A stretch of DNA of 64,000 nucleotides from Bacteroidota bacterium (GTDB lineage: Bacteria; Bacteroidota; Bacteroidia; AKYH767-A; 2013-40CM-41-45), in assembly GCA_016721305.1 (NCBI GenBank), contig JADKIH010000003.1, positions 186,001 through 250,000 on the forward strand, in the 5' to 3' direction. Positions 46,356-61,000 of this stretch are shown one piece after another. The notes beneath the pieces were generated by a model. That model was not told the origin of the DNA and did not search any database. It saw only the letters and a program-made list of their open reading frames with translations. Position 1 is the first letter of the stretch. Each line of letters begins with the position of its first letter. The position numbers and the translations under genes are program-made.

Positions 46356-49300
46356 CTATGGCTTCTGAACATGAACGCTTTGTGCGATATTATTCTCGAG
46401 CAAACTATAATCAGTCGATTCAACCACATTATCGCCTGTGAGATCTGTTTCTCGATAGCTAACACTCGGAATTGTACAATCGCTTTCTACCAAAGACAAA
46501 TCCGTCATGTCAATAACACCGTCCTGATTAACATCACCACTGTAGATTGCAAATTTTCCATCCGGCATTTGAGCCAAATTGTTGCCATATGCCTGATTGG
46601 CGCTTGTTGCAAAACTATAAGTCGTGTTTTGTGAGATCAAAATCGGCGAAGCACTCCATGTTTCAATTGCGTTTCGATGACGCAGGACTATATAATAAGT
46701 TGAACCGGAAATTATATTCGAAGGATTCAAATCAATTTGCCCGTTTACTCGCATAACTACCTTTTCGCTGTAAACAAGGTAGAATGGACTACTGTTGTTT
46801 CTGATTTCCACAATAACAGAGTCGCTATAATTCGAAGAATATAATGTGTTGAGCGCAGAAAACTGATGACTTGCTCCTTCATAAAAACCTTGAATAAATG
46901 CTTCGATGGTCAGATGCGGAGCGGACGCACAGTTTTCATCAATCAATCCATCACAATTATTATCGATACCGTCGCCACATACTTCCGGTGAAACAGAAAC
47001 AATGTTTACTCCGGAGTTATTTCCCAAATCCACCGAGCCGTATGCATTTAAAGTTCCGTGCGTAATTTCAATATCTTTTATTTGTGCCTGGTAAATATCC
47101 GTATTTCCTGCAAGCGAAATTTGAGCTTGAGTTGCCGGGAAATAAGATCTTATCGTTACAGACGATGCACATGTACCATTCGTCTGTATATGATCCCAGT
47201 TTTGCGTGTAGCCCGGAAAAACAGAGCAGGTATAGCCTGCATTGAGAACAAGATTATCAACAGTACTTGGAGATAAGAAACTACTGTTCTCCATCAAAGT
47301 TAACTTATCCACATGCATGAACGCAGAATTCGAGAATTCACCTCCGACGTAAAACACATCAATATGAGAAAAAAGACTTCCTGCAAACGCTGAGTTCAAA
47401 TATAGTGGTCCTTCCATAATTACACTGTCGGCATAAAGATTGGCTGTAATATAATTAGTCGTACCGGAAATGTCGTGTATTTTGTGAACGCTCAAATCCA
47501 TCATGCAATAAATGGAAGACCATCCACCTAAGATATTAATATCACCCAGGCTATAGAAATAATCAGAAAGCTGAATATAAGCTGCGGGATCGATTAAGTT
47601 AATCGTTGAGTGAGCTGCATTTAAATTCAGATGAGACCCTTCGGCGAAATATAAAGCCGATCGAATGTTCACGGTAGAGCCATATAGAGACAAGTCGCGT
47701 GTATTCGGCGACGTGCTATTAAATGCGATAACATTGAGCGTTCTTCCGGCGGCATTCAAACCTCCACTGGTTAACGTAAGGAAATCTGCGCTTAGATTAT
47801 CTGTGAGTGTATAATCGCCGAGACCGGAAAATTCAATATCAGCCATTGCCACACCATTCGTTTGAATTGTATTTCCGATTGAATCTGATTTAAAATAAAA
47901 TGGCGCCTGTATGCCTGCGATATGCGAATCCAAAATTAAAGAACCGTAAACACTAATGGTCGATCCCGATACTGTCGGATTGAATTGCGTTCCTGTCCAA
48001 TCCATATTATGACACAATGCGTCAGCGTTTACATTCACGACGTTATTTGAGCTAACGAACGAATTGACATCAAAGAAAACATCATCATAAGGATTCGGCA
48101 CGCATGCTCCACCCGGTCCGCCACTCGTAGTAGACCAGTGCGAATTATCGTTCCAGTTACCATCACCTCCAACCCAGTACAAATTTGTTCCTGTCAGTTG
48201 ACTGAGTAATATATTGTCATTCCCTCCCAAATCTATTGAGTTAATCGCACTAAATAATGGCGAACCTTGAATATGGATATCCTGCAATGACACATATGAG
48301 AGAGTATTACTTGCTGTGATTCCGGAAATATATGCTGCAAACCCGTTTGAGGCGGATTTGATGTTGATTAGGCCGGAACAATTTCCATTCGCATTCAAAA
48401 CATTAATTGTTTGCATAACGCCGTCTCCAAACATATAGGTCCTGCCCGGTGATAAGTCAAGAGTGTCAATTGCACTTGGTATCCGGAATGTTCCGTGACC
48501 TAAAAGGTGCAATCGTTCGAAGTGAGGATAGGCAGTATATCCGTTGGTCATAAAATCACCTGTTACTGTTACGGTACCGTACTCATTCGCTCCCGGAGTA
48601 CCTCCCGAAAACGATACTATGCTTAAACTTGAATTCGCCAGTAAAGTATCGACAGTAATGGCATCGAAAATGCTTAATGGTCCATTACTCAATATTGAAT
48701 TGAATTGTGATCGATCATTTATTGAACTTGACCCCCATAAACTGTTATTTATAAAATTAACCCGATTGTATATTTGATTGCCTCCATAAAATGCAGAGTA
48801 CTCATATTGCAAATTAATTGTTGAATTCGTAGTAGAAAGAGTAAGGCCGGTAGTTATAGACAAAAACCAGTAATTGTAAACATAAATAGATGAATTATCT
48901 ATGTTCAGCGATCGAACATTCGAATTATCAGAAATGAACGTATAGCACCTTATTGTAAATCCATTTGTATTTACCGATCCTTGATAATGGTCTATTTGCT
49001 GATTAGAATTAAGTGAATCAATAAATGTCCAGCTACCGGTTCCATCGAAAACAATAGGCGCATTGAATGACGAAGCAGACAAATCCAAAGTTTCTACAGA
49101 AGATGAAACAAAACGCAGGGCCTGACTTAGGCTGACGGTCATCGAATCATTGAGAACAATGGAGCCTGAAATTTGCAACTCATAATAACCGGCGAGATCC
49201 GGTGCATAATGAACGTTTGCCCACGTCATATTATGACAAGTAGCAGCATTTGTTACAAACACCTGTTGATATAAAGTAGAAAATGAATTCTCGTCGAACA

Positions 49301-52300
49301 CAACATCATCAGTAGCCCCGGGAACACAACCCCCACCTGTTCCCCCGCTTACAGAGGACCAATGAGCTGGATCATTCCAATTACCAGATCCGCCAACCCA
49401 ATAAAGGGTTGATCCCTGCGACACTTCGGTATTAAAAAACCAGCCTGTATTATTTCCGTTATCGATAGAAGAGTTTGCATAATGCAACTTGGGGCCGCTT
49501 GAATTGATATCGGTAAGTTGTGCATAGCGCACACGTAAAGTATCTGATAAAGCACTTATGTTCACGCTAACTCCCGGTGAAATCGATTTCAAAGCTATTA
49601 CATTCGAACAGTCGCCTCCCATATTATCGATTATGCCAAATGTTGAAGTAAACGATGGAGTAAATCGATATTGATGTCCGGCATATGCCACAAAAGTATC
49701 GCATACTAATGTCGACGCAAAAGTTGCATCTCCGTTTGCTTCCAAACGACGGATTTGTGTTGTGCCAGTTTGTCCGGCTCCTACGATAGAATTAGAATTA
49801 AAATCAACCCGATCGACAGTATGATTACCGCGTAAAGTAAGTTGTTGGTAAGCTAAAGAGCTTCCATTGGCAAATGTTATTGTAGAGAAATCGAAACCTT
49901 GTACGCAATCAACTCCTGAATTTAGTCCTGTTAAAGTAAGATGAGAAATCGATCCCGGCTGAATGTTGTATGCATTCCAATTTTTGCTTACGGTAAAATT
50001 TCCGGAATGTAATAACTCAACGCTATTTGTTGTTCCGGTGTAAAACGACCCTACATTTGTATTTGTTCCCGATAAATCAATACTGCCTTTATACAAATAA
50101 ACACTTGCAGAAGTATCTGTCGTTAAAGAATCATTCAAAGTCCATCCTTCTCCATTGAATGTAACAGTATTCAAAAACACCTTACCTGAAAAAGTTAAAG
50201 GAGTACTTGCCAATTTTGAACTAAAATTTACTTCGCCTGAAACATTCCAACTCATATCGGGAATTAATTTCAGATACCCCGAAATGGTAATCGTTCTGCT
50301 ACTCAAACTATGAATAGAGGGGACAAATTGCGCATCCGACCAGTCCATATCGTGGCAGTAGGCATCGGTAATCAATTCAACAACTTCGTTGTTTCCGCTA
50401 AATGACTGAGCATCGAAAAATACATTGTCATTTATAGTCGGTATACAGCCCGTTGAAAGCCCACCGCTTGTTGTCGACCAGTGAGCAGCATCATTCCAGT
50501 TTCCGCTACCTCCTATCCAGTACAAGTTACGTGCTGCTAACGGTACAATGTTCCATCCTGTAGTAGTATTAACTGCCGCGCTATTGTTCGCAGTAAAATT
50601 CGCACCCGAAGCGACAACGTTATCAATCACACATCCTGTTATTACAACAGAACCGGATGACTTAACAAAACTTGTAGTTAAGGCCGGGCTGCTGCTTCGG
50701 ATAATAATCTGATCGTTGCAATTTCCTGTGGCGATAACGTCTTTAATTGTCTGTTGCTTTCCTGCCTGGAACTTATATGCTTTAGCAGCCTTCAGTTTCA
50801 ACGTGTCGATTACATTCGAAGTATAAATTGTTCCATTGCCATTAATTTGGAGATATTGAAATACGGAATTGTCTCCATAAGTCGCGCCCGTAGTAAAGTC
50901 GTTACCTATAATAACTCGTCCGTAAATACTTACATCACTCGGATCATACGTGTGGAAATAGCTGTAGTCGAGTTGACAATCCTGATCAACCGTCAAATTT
51001 GACACACGAGCAAAACCAAGTATAGAACCACTTCCATACATATGGAGATTAGTAACATTGTTTCTTTTTCCTATAACCGAAGCGTTAGATGTTGGTGAAG
51101 TAAAATTCAAATTCAAATACTGCTTTCCTCCTCCGATAAATACAGGTGCTGATCCCGACATATTAATCGTTGAAGCGGCGCCGGAAACAGTGAGCGATGT
51201 ACTATCCGTCATATCCCACAAGTCGGTAACATTTAACACAGAGCTTCCCAGCGTAAGTAGGCGAGGAAATGAATTGCTTGAAACAAAAGTGCGACAACTG
51301 ACTATTTGATTATTTGTGTTAAGTGTTCCTCTGTTAAAAGTAATTGTACTATCGCACGTAAATGAGCTTGAAAGCGACCACGACCCTGTGCCGGTGAAAG
51401 CGACATTTCCTTTAAAATTCATCCCGGCAGAATTAATCGTGCTCGTTGAGGCGGTTACGAAATTCGTGCGACCGTTGTGCATTGAAAGCATCGTCGGAGA
51501 TAATGTCAGCGATCCGGAAATGTTCAAGTCTGTTGAACCACTTAATTTGGGGGAATTTATTACCCCCGTCCAATTCATATTATTACACGATGCGGCCTGA
51601 TTAAGAGTCACGACATTAGAGTCAAGCGGGTTTGTGAATGAGTTTGCGTCGAAGACAACGTCATTAATCGAATTAGGAATACAGGTTCCGCCGGAACCGC
51701 CGCTCGTTGTCGACCAATGCATATTATCGGACCAGTTTCCTGAACCGCCAACCCAATAGATAGATGGACTATTGGTACGATATATCCAATTTGAGCTTCC
51801 TCCCAAATTAATGCTGTTAGTAGCCACACCCATGGAGGTATTTACGTTTTGAAGGCGTGCATTCTCAATGTAGAGAGTGTCAGTTGCTTGAACAGAATTA
51901 TAGGTTCCGCCTAAAAGACTAACATAAGTGCCACAATCGCCTTTCACATATATTTTTTGAGCTTTGACAAATACTCCGCTTGAAAGAACATTTTTATTAG
52001 TAAAATAATTTACTGTGTCAACGGTCAATGTACCATATAGGTCACAATTGTTTTCAGCAATTAAAGAGCGTATTCGAAGTGGCGGGCTGAGAAAATCATA
52101 TAAACGTGTTGAATAAGCACTCAATATACTCGGAGATTTAGAAAGTACTATGGTGGCTGAATCCAAATCAACTATGGTTCCGAAAATCCCCTGAATGTAG
52201 AAAGTACTAGTGCAATTTATTTTAGATGTACCAAAATTCAACATCACTTTGTCTTGCGGGGCCACTTGTGCAGAGTAGAAAGAAATGTTTTTATTATTTG

Positions 52301-55300
52301 AGTTTATTGTGCCTTTATGAAAATAGAGTGTATTTCCGAATCCAATGTTGAGTGAATCGCTTATCGACCAAACAGCAGTATCAGCGAATTCTACATCACA
52401 ATTAAAGACACCACCATTCATTGCAATTGTTTTAGGGCTTTGATGGCCTGTAAAAGTTGCAATGCTCGGATCAAAAATCAGGAACGACGATAACTTCAAA
52501 GAGCCGAAAATAGAGAACGCATAAGAGCCGAAAAAAGAAACAGTGTGATTAATCTGTGAGAAATCAACATCGTTGCATTTTACATCCGCAGAAAAATTGA
52601 TAGTACTTCCGTTTGATGTAAATGAATTCGAATCAAAGATTGCATTATCTATAGCCGTAGGAATACAACCGGACACCGGACCACCGCTCGAGAGAGACCA
52701 ATGAGCAGGATCGATCCAATTACCCGATCCCGCAATCCAATAATAAGTGTTCGATGTAGAATTTATGAAAGATATGCGCGAATTATTCCCCTCATCTACT
52801 GAATAAGAAGCAATAATAGTACTTGCCGAGTCAACTGAAATATCTTTGAAATCACAATAAGAAACATTTATGTTTTGATCATAGAAATTAAAAAGGGCTA
52901 TTGACCCTGCATTCGTAGATCTGATTGTTATCGGTTCCGCACAGGTACCATTTGCCACTAATGAGTGAATGTGCTGTTTAAAATTGAACGTGTAGGTTTT
53001 CCCGCTACTGAGCACCAGAGTATCAATGTAGTTATCCCCGTAAATGAGTCCATTTCCGCCTGCCACAACCTTTCTGAATATTGTATTTGTATCAACTCTT
53101 TGAATTGTAATATTTCCTCCTGTATTTACCGATGAAATTATTTTTCCTCCTGTTATTTGTGTCGGATTTGTTGGATAACCAAAATCGTAGTAGAAGCTTA
53201 GTTGGTCGGCAGAAGTAATTGAACTTGCCGTTATATTTCCATATATGGTTCCTGACCTAAGAAAGGAAATTGAATTAAATGTGTTCTCGCCAACTACAAC
53301 ATTATTGGTAAACAAACTCAATGAATCACCGAGTATTAAATTATTAAAAGTAAGGCCTCGAGTATAAACATTTCCAAATTTTAGTTGGATTATTGAACTC
53401 GTCGCAATAAATGTAAACCCTGGAGAACCATTCACTACTTCGAATGAGGTGTTAAGTACAACAGTTGATCCGCTAATATTTAAATTTCGCACAGACGATC
53501 CCGCTGCATTTGATAAAAAAGAATATCCTTCCAATCTATGGCCGGTAGTATTTAAGCTTCCTTGCTCTAAGCGAATATAGCCTGTTGTTTTAAAATCAGA
53601 TAACAAGCTCCAGCTTCCCTGTCCCTCGAAGTAAACACTTGCTGAATTGAATTGGACACCTGCAAAATCAAGTGTATTACCTATTGATGACCCGGAGAAA
53701 TAAACATTCGGCATATTAATAGCGGTAATCGAAGATGATAATTTAATCGAGCCGTAAATTTTAAGGGGTGCGGAGCCTGAAACAATAACGGTTTTATTAC
53801 AACCCGTCCAATCCATGCTCGAGCAATTGGCCGCCGAATTGATGCTTACCACAGAGCCATTCGAAGAAAATGAATTTTGATCGAAGAAAACATTGTCGAT
53901 AATATTTGGCAAACAACCCACCGATGATCCTCCGCTAGTTGCCGACCAATGTGCTGGATCCGTCCAGCTTCCCGATCCTCCTACCCAATAAAAATCAGAG
54001 GGGGTGCCAAATGAAAAGTTTACTCTCGAATTATTACCCAGATCATTTGAATTAATTGCATTTATGCTACCGGAGCTGTCAACAGCTATATCTCTAAACT
54101 CACAATAAGAAACAGTTTGGGCAGTATTAAAGAAATTGAAATTTCGTTCTTACGCCCGCTTGCATCGATGAAATCTGCGTTAAGTCCGCCACAACTACCA
54201 TTCACTTGCAAACTATGAATGTTCTGTCGTTTAGACGGATAAAAACTATACGATTTACCTGATGATAAAATTAAGGTGTCGATATTATTCGAATTATAAA
54301 ATACACCTGTCCCATTCAAAAACAGCTTCTGATAATTCTGCAATGTGTCGCTTAAGCTGACGTTAAAATTCCCTTCTACCGTCGCCGATTTTATGATCCC
54401 TGTAATAATGGGAGTGAGATATGAGTAATATGGGGCACCCTCGTTCTGCTGAGTAAAAGTACCGGCAACAGTGAGTGTATCTGCCGAACACGCGCCACCT
54501 AAATATGCAGAGTTAAGAAAGCGTAGACTCTTAAATGTATTTGATCCCTCTACATTATTCGTATATGAAACAAACGGACCGCCCATTCCTAAAGTAACAT
54601 TATTAAACGTTAATCGCTTACAAGATATTCCACCGAAAATAATATTGATTTGGGAGTTGAGTGCATTTAGGATAAATCCCTTTCCGTTGTTATAAACTCC
54701 GAAACCGTTTTGTAAAACGATGGTTGAGCCTGTTATGTCTAAATTTCTCCTCGCAGAATCTGATCGGTAAGAGTAAAGTGCGTTCGCTTCAAGATTGTTG
54801 CCATTAAAGACTAAACTTCCCTTTTCAAAAAGAATATATCCCGTTGTTTTAAAATTCGACTGAACACTCCAGCTTCCCTTTCCTTCGAATAAAAAATCTG
54901 AACCGAAATTACAATTGTATGAGTTGACCACAGCGTTCGTATCAGCAAGCATATTAATCTTTTGCTGATTGAACGTTATCACAGTAGGCGCTAAAACTAG
55001 AGACCCGTATATTGTAAGAAGTCCTGAGCCATTCACGCTAACCGTTTTATTGGTTCCTGTCCAATCCATGTTTTTACAACGCGAAACTGTATCGATTGTC
55101 ACAACCTGTCCGTTTGCTGTAAAAGAATTTTGATCGAAGAATACGCTGTCGTAATCATTTGGAATGCAACCTGTGCTTGTTCCTCCGCTCACGGAAGCCC
55201 AATGGGTCTGGTCTCTCCAGTTACCTGTGCCTCCTACCCAATATAATTTCTGTCCGACAAATGGTATAATTGATAATCCCGTGTTTCCGCCCCCATCGAA

Positions 55301-56564
55301 GGAGTTTGTTGCAATAATTGCGTTTGTTGCAACAATTTTCACATTGGTGAATCGCACATAATCAAAATATGCGCTACCGCCCTGAAGATTGATTTGTGAA
55401 CTTGGCTGTGAAACAATTTCTACAAATTTGCTGCAGTATCCGTTTGCTGTGATCGAATTAGTAGTAATTATCGAGGACGCGCTAATTGAATAATATCTCG
55501 ATGGTGATAAACTGATCGTATCGATACGACAGGAGTGATAAATATCGGCATCTCCAAATAGGACAGCACGATTTATTATCATATTATTATCCGGACTATA
55601 AGCAAACTTTGTACCTACACTTAAATATTTTATTGTTGAAACAAGTGCCGCCGAATATGAATAATAGCTCGAAGAAAAATTAGTATACAAACCTCCTCCG
55701 GCGATAAGTGAATCAATTGAATTTTTCCCATTAATATACGCTGAACCAAAGGTCTTCAGAGAAGTATAATAATTGTTTCCTTCAAGTGTCGGTGAACTGA
55801 ATGAATTAAAATTAACCTTATTATAGTGAACACCATTCGAACGTACGAATCCGGAATACGAGCCAAAATTAGAAGGCATAAAATTAATTGTCGCAGCAGA
55901 AAGATTGATTGACAAATTTGTTGTGTCAATCACTTCCCAACTATATTGCAAATTAATTTGCGATGTACCGAAATTAAGTGTCCGTGATAAATTGCCGTCA
56001 ACTCCAATCAAAAACGCACTGATCAATTTATTAACCGAATTAAATGTCCCTTTTACAAAATGCACTTCATTAGTACTGTTAAAATCATTCGCCAAAGTCC
56101 AGCTACCGGTTCCGTTAAAATTTACACGACTACTGATTGTTTTTCCTGCCAGATCAATTGTTTGTCCGGCAAGTGTCGCTATGAAATTGGTAATTGAAAC
56201 GGAATAAGTACTAACTAAAGTCGATAGTGTAAAAGAACCCGCAATATTCAAGCTTCCGCTACCGGTTACATTAACTGTATTAGTAATCGCAGCAAACGAA
56301 ATGTTTCGTAAACGTTAGCGTTTGCGGACTATTAATTGAAATCGTTTGATTGCTTAGGGTAAAAGAAGATGCGTCGAATACGACATTTCCGTTTATATCG
56401 GGCAGGCAATTGCAGGAAGCACCTCCGCTGGTGAGCGCCCAATGTGCAGGATCGGTAAGTGAGCCGCCGTTTCCAATCCAATAGTATGTTGTTTGCGCAC
56501 TACTGTTACTTGCGAAAAATAAAAGGAAGGTAATCAGCCATAGAAAGGCTGTTGCTTTTTTCAT
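46356..56564 (-). CDS. Giant secreted repeat protein (about 3,400 aa) with MopE-like and dockerin-like C-terminus
   Basis: I start at ATG 56564 (MKKATAFLWLITFLLFF, signal peptide). Eight long repeats each open with a YWVGGSGNWNDPAHWS...GGxxxGCIPxxxDxVxFDxNSF block. The blocks are near 56490, 55250, 53990, 52745, 51768, 50527, 49410 and 48187, mostly about 1.24 kb apart, each followed by beta-helix-like strands. After the repeats come CGDGIDNNCDGLIDENC (MopE-like metal-binding motif) and, at the end, GDVNQDGVIDMTDLS and DLTGDNVVESTDYS, two dockerin-like calcium loops, instead of a YPNP tail. Three extra bases (near 56305, 54170, 54150) must be removed, giving exactly 3,403 codons. It is probably a cell-surface or adhesive fibre protein. 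Confidence 0.82.
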
Positions 56565-56993
56565 CAGTCTTGTGTTCGTTTGAAATTCAAAAATTAATTT
56601 ACTCGTATATGCGAATCCGGTCTGTGCAGGCCGGAGAACTTTCCGCAAACACAATTTCCTTAGTACTGTCTTTCGGTTTGGGAGAAAACGATTAAGATTT
56701 CGATCGAATCTCAACACGTGTGTGGTGGGAGTGTTGAACTTTTGAATCGATAATAGCGTTGGTCACCATTAATTCATGCTAAAATACAATGTTTCAAACT
56801 TTTAACCCAATTTTCAGCAGAAAAAGCGCCTCCTTAGACTTGCGAATTTTATGCAAAAACAAGCCTTTTAACAATAAACCATCATAATTTCCCCTCCAAA
56901 GGTGTCACATTCCTCTTGCAAAAGAGCGTTCGAAGAACAACGGGAATCACTTTTGGAATGCTACATTTGGCCGCCTTTTGAAGTGAAAATCTC
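56565..56993. other. Divergent intergenic region between giant repeat protein and acyltransferase
   Basis: About 430 bases, AT-rich. The acyltransferase -7 box is at 56962-56970. Near the giant gene, TAATTTTTG on the minus strand (about 30 nt before its ATG) is one base off the consensus. I see no palindromic repeat and no credible ORF. Confidence 0.4.
56962..56970 (+). promoter_or_regulatory. -7 box (TACATTTGG) for the acyltransferase
   Basis: The TAnnTTTG match lies 23 nt before the ATG at 56994. Confidence 0.45.
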
Positions 56994-57992
56994 ATGCAGG
57001 AAAAATCAGAAAACGCTAACATATATAGTCTCGATTGGCTTCGCGGCATTGCTTCGCTTATGGTGTGTTTTTTTCACGTCAAAAAATACATTTGGCAAAC
57101 CGACTGCCCAAATCTGCTAACCCGCATTTTCCAGGAAGGCTATCTGGGCGTGTATATGTTTTTTGTGATTTCGGGATTTGTCATTCCATACTCGATGCAT
57201 GCAAAGAACTACTCGATTCAAAAATTTTGGCGCTTTGTAGCAAAGCGTACAATTCGGATAGAGCCTCCCTATGTAATCTTTGTTTTGCTTTTGTTTTTGT
57301 GGAATATCATTTTGTACTATTGGAAAGGATGGGGATCTTTTTCTCTCTTCAGTTTAAAAGATTTCCTTTTAAACATCACCTATCTTGTTCCGTTTTTCAA
57401 AAGCAAATGGATTCTGATTATCTTTTGGACGCTGGCTGTTGAGTTCCAGTTCTACATTCTCACCGGATTACTATACGATTCGCTGATGAAAAATCATTTC
57501 ATTCGTTATGCCTTATACATCACTCTTCTCGGTTTAGGTATTTTGATTCCTGAAAAATATACAACCGTTTTCAATAATTACATTTATTTTTTAATCGGCT
57601 TTCAAACCTTCTTGTTTTACACTAAACAAATTAAGCGAAGCGAATATCTTCTTTCGACAGCATTATCATTAATCTTTATTTATTTCGTTGAATTAAAAAT
57701 TGCTGTTCCTGTTGTAGCCTTCACCTTACTGGCAATCTTTTTTCTCAACTACAAAACGAAGATTTCTGATTTCTTTGGAAAAATATCTTACTCATTATAC
57801 TTAACCCATGGCTTGGCCGGAGGAGCTGTGGCTGTATTTACAGTAACCCGTATGCTGCCATGGTTCCGTTTTTCCCTGGCTATTATGGTTTCAATTGCTT
57901 TTGCATTTATATATTTTCTCCTTGTAGAAAAAATATTTTTAAAGTGGTCGAAGAAAATAAAATACAATCCGTCGGAAAATTTGCCCGGATAA
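56994..57992 (+). CDS. Acyltransferase-3 family membrane protein (OafA/YrhL-like)
   Basis: The 332-aa protein has about ten hydrophobic helices. The family start is YSLDWLRGIASLMVCFFHV with the catalytic His in the first helix, followed by GYLGVYMFFVISGFVIPYS and RFVAKRTIRIEPPY, the arginine motif of acyltransferase-3. A later SYSLYLTHG segment is also typical. It transfers acetyl or other acyl groups to surface polysaccharides or lipids at the inner membrane. It converges on the CotH gene with a 67-bp gap and is not part of an obvious polysaccharide operon. Confidence 0.92.
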   Translation: MQEKSENANIYSLDWLRGIASLMVCFFHVKKYIWQTDCPNLLTRIFQEGYLGVYMFFVISGFVIPYSMHAKNYSIQKFWRFVAKRTIRIEPPYVIFVLLLFLWNIILYYWKGWGSFSLFSLKDFLLNITYLVPFFKSKWILIIFWTLAVEFQFYILTGLLYDSLMKNHFIRYALYITLLGLGILIPEKYTTVFNNYIYFLIGFQTFLFYTKQIKRSEYLLSTALSLIFIYFVELKIAVPVVAFTLLAIFFLNYKTKISDFFGKISYSLYLTHGLAGGAVAVFTVTRMLPWFRFSLAIMVSIAFAFIYFLLVEKIFLKWSKKIKYNPSENLPG

Positions 57993-58059
57993 TTTTTCTA
58001 CACCTGCTTTTCTTAAACAATTGCTTTACGAAGACAGTTGCGTAAAAATAATTGTGGTG

Positions 58060-61000
58060 TTACTTCACAATCACCAATCTCTTCTCATCGCCGGTTTCGA
58101 AGCGAACAAAATAAACACCGGCGCTCAGGTTTGAAATATTAAGTTCGCGAACCGTTTGCTCAGGAAGAACTTTTTGCCCAACTGCATTAAATACCGAAAC
58201 GCGATGAAGCTTTTCAAAAGACACCAATCCTACCGACGATGGATTAGGGTACATGATAACACCTGTGCTCACAATACTCTCGTCCTTTTTAAAAACAGCT
58301 GTAAACATTGTGTCGTTAGCAGAGTCAACAAAGATTGTAGCGTCGGTTATGCCGGTTTCCTTCCAATGATCAAACTTGTATCCGTACGCCGCTTGAGCAG
58401 TAATAGTAACAGGGACTCTATTAAAATACACCTGTCCATGGGTAAATGTCTTCGGATACTCCGGGTAGATCGTTGTTTACTGCAAGAGAATTAATCTTTA
58501 CAATTCCCGCAATCGGGTCATCTACATCGAGAGAAAGATTATATTTTACAGGGAGAGAAAAGTAATTTTGGATATGGAGTCTTTGCGTATCGGTACGATT
58601 TGTGGCAAAGGAGTATAGCTTTTGCATTCCTGTTGTCCATGAAGCAAAATCAACCGGAGAGCGCCAGCGACCAATTTGTCCGCCAATTTCAGGAGTCAGC
58701 TCGGCCGTAACTTCGTCTATTCTTTTCGTAGTATACTGAGTTGAGAAAGAGCTGTTCAATAAATCTGCAAAACGATTAATAAACTGCACTTTAAATTCGG
58801 GCTGATCCAGTAAATGTTTAAGCATCAAGTCCGGAACATTTTGTGGCATATAAGATAGATTATCAAAAGCAACATCCTCCAATGAGTTGTCAAAATCTAT
58901 CGCTACCCATCGCCATCTTCCATCCCATCCTTCTCTCATTCCGGGAATTGGTTGTCCGTTTCTTAAACGCCAGTATGCTTGATTATGATTTGCATTTTTC
59001 TTATTCGAGTAAATAGTCGCCGCCCAATAGTCCGTGAAATTACTTACGTCCATTTTCTCTTTAACGAATTCATAGTCCGCCGGATTCGACCAATCGGATT
59101 GTAAAATTCTGTTTCGAAGATTATGAAAAGAGAGCGTGTCATCGGCATTACCAACTTTAAGCTGGAATGGTCCATCCAGATTATCCTCCATCATTATAAT
59201 GCTATCCGGACTCAAATCGTAATTTTTCTCTACTCCGCGCTCATCAAATAATTCTCGTATCAGATGAAGTCCCCAATATTCTCCGTTTATAAAAACCTGG
59301 CAGAAACGATACGGTTGATATTTCAAATCGAGTTTTTCGAAGAGCGATTGCGTAAGCGCATCTTCGCACATTGTGTTTTCGAGTCCGCCAAATTCGTTAC
59401 CGCTCGTTCTGAGAATGATTCGTTTGAATTCATCCATTGTCTTATTCGTGCCCGGCTTTTTCAGTCCGGGAAAGAAAGCATAATTAAAATTGTTCTCTTC
59501 ATCGTAGTCTGTTCGTGCATATACCGTCAAAGACTTTTGTGCCAGATTTCTTATCCACTCGCCACGAATTCTAATCCCCACATTTTGCGACAACTCACGT
59601 TCCCCCGCTTCGTCGAAATACTCGAAGTGTGCTGTTCGCTCAGATGCACGACCGGAAAGTTCATAGTTCCCGGTAAAAGCATATCCTGTATATGAAGCAC
59701 CGGGAATGTAGATCCTGTAAAATAATCGAAGAGGCTCGACGGATCTGTCGCGAGAGAAACAACAGGTATGGTGTACTTGGGGTCATTTATCGTTGTGTCG
59801 ATAAAATAGCTTGACGTATTTGTTACACCCAACCCCTGACCCGGTGTATATGTTCTGGCACGAAGGACGGTGCCCTTAAACAAATCAACATTTGGAGCAT
59901 CCCAAAAATTATGGCTCGGACCGATATAACTATTCGGTGCTGTGTGTACATACGAGTAGGGAGCGTGAGCAGGATTTGATGCGGTAATATTCTGAACCGC
60001 CTGACCAACGGGAATATTTTCCTGCTCTATATGTATTGGTTGCTGATAAACGAAAGAACGATCTGTCGGAACTGATCCATCGAGTGTATAATAAACAATG
60101 CTTCCCGGAGGAGCTGTTAAAGCAACATCGATAGAGTTATGATAAAATCCCGGATCGTGATCGACTGTTACTTTTGCTGTTGTATCACCACTAGGCAATA
60201 TTGAAAATGGTAGAAAATTATTTACATAATGAAGAGTATCGTCATGATCAAAAAGACGAATCATACATCGGGTTGAATAAATATTTGGAATATGCCACTG
60301 CCAACTTCCGTCTTGTGCGTCAAGATTGTTTGCCAAAGCTGACCATGTGTTCCCGTTATCGGTGGAAAAAGATAAATCAACCGATTGAATCGCATTGGAT
60401 GTCGACCAATAAATATTCATAATGGAATCGCCTTTTAATTCCATATTCGATTGAGGGTGGCCCAAGCGCAATTCATTCGCCGGTTCCTGAATGCCGCCAA
60501 CAGGAAAGACGGCACCAAGATCTTCGCCATTGATTCCAACACCGATGAGCGGAGAAGTGGGCGATAAAGAGTAATCGTCGATGGCAATATTTGAAAACAG
60601 TGGATCAACAGAATAAATATGATTACTGGTATCTACCGTATTTCCGATAATGTTAGAGTAAGAAATATTAAGAGTAGCGTCACTATTCATGAAAATCGAA
60701 CCACCATTTCCCCAAATGATATTGTTGTAGGCAAGACCATGTCCTCCGCCAAGGCCGGGATTTTTTTCGACAAGTTCAATTCCGAAATCACAATTATAGA
60801 ATGTGTTGTTATAAATAGTGGCGATAGAACTATCCTTCACGGCCACACCTGCTCCGGTTCGGAAGATGAGACAACCTGTTACAACCACATCTAAACAACC
60901 CTCACCTACAGAAACACCTTTATCGCTAAAGTCGTGTATCATGCAGTTTTCAACACGGCCTCTTGATCCCGGAGGTTTAAAATCGACTTTGCCAAAATCA

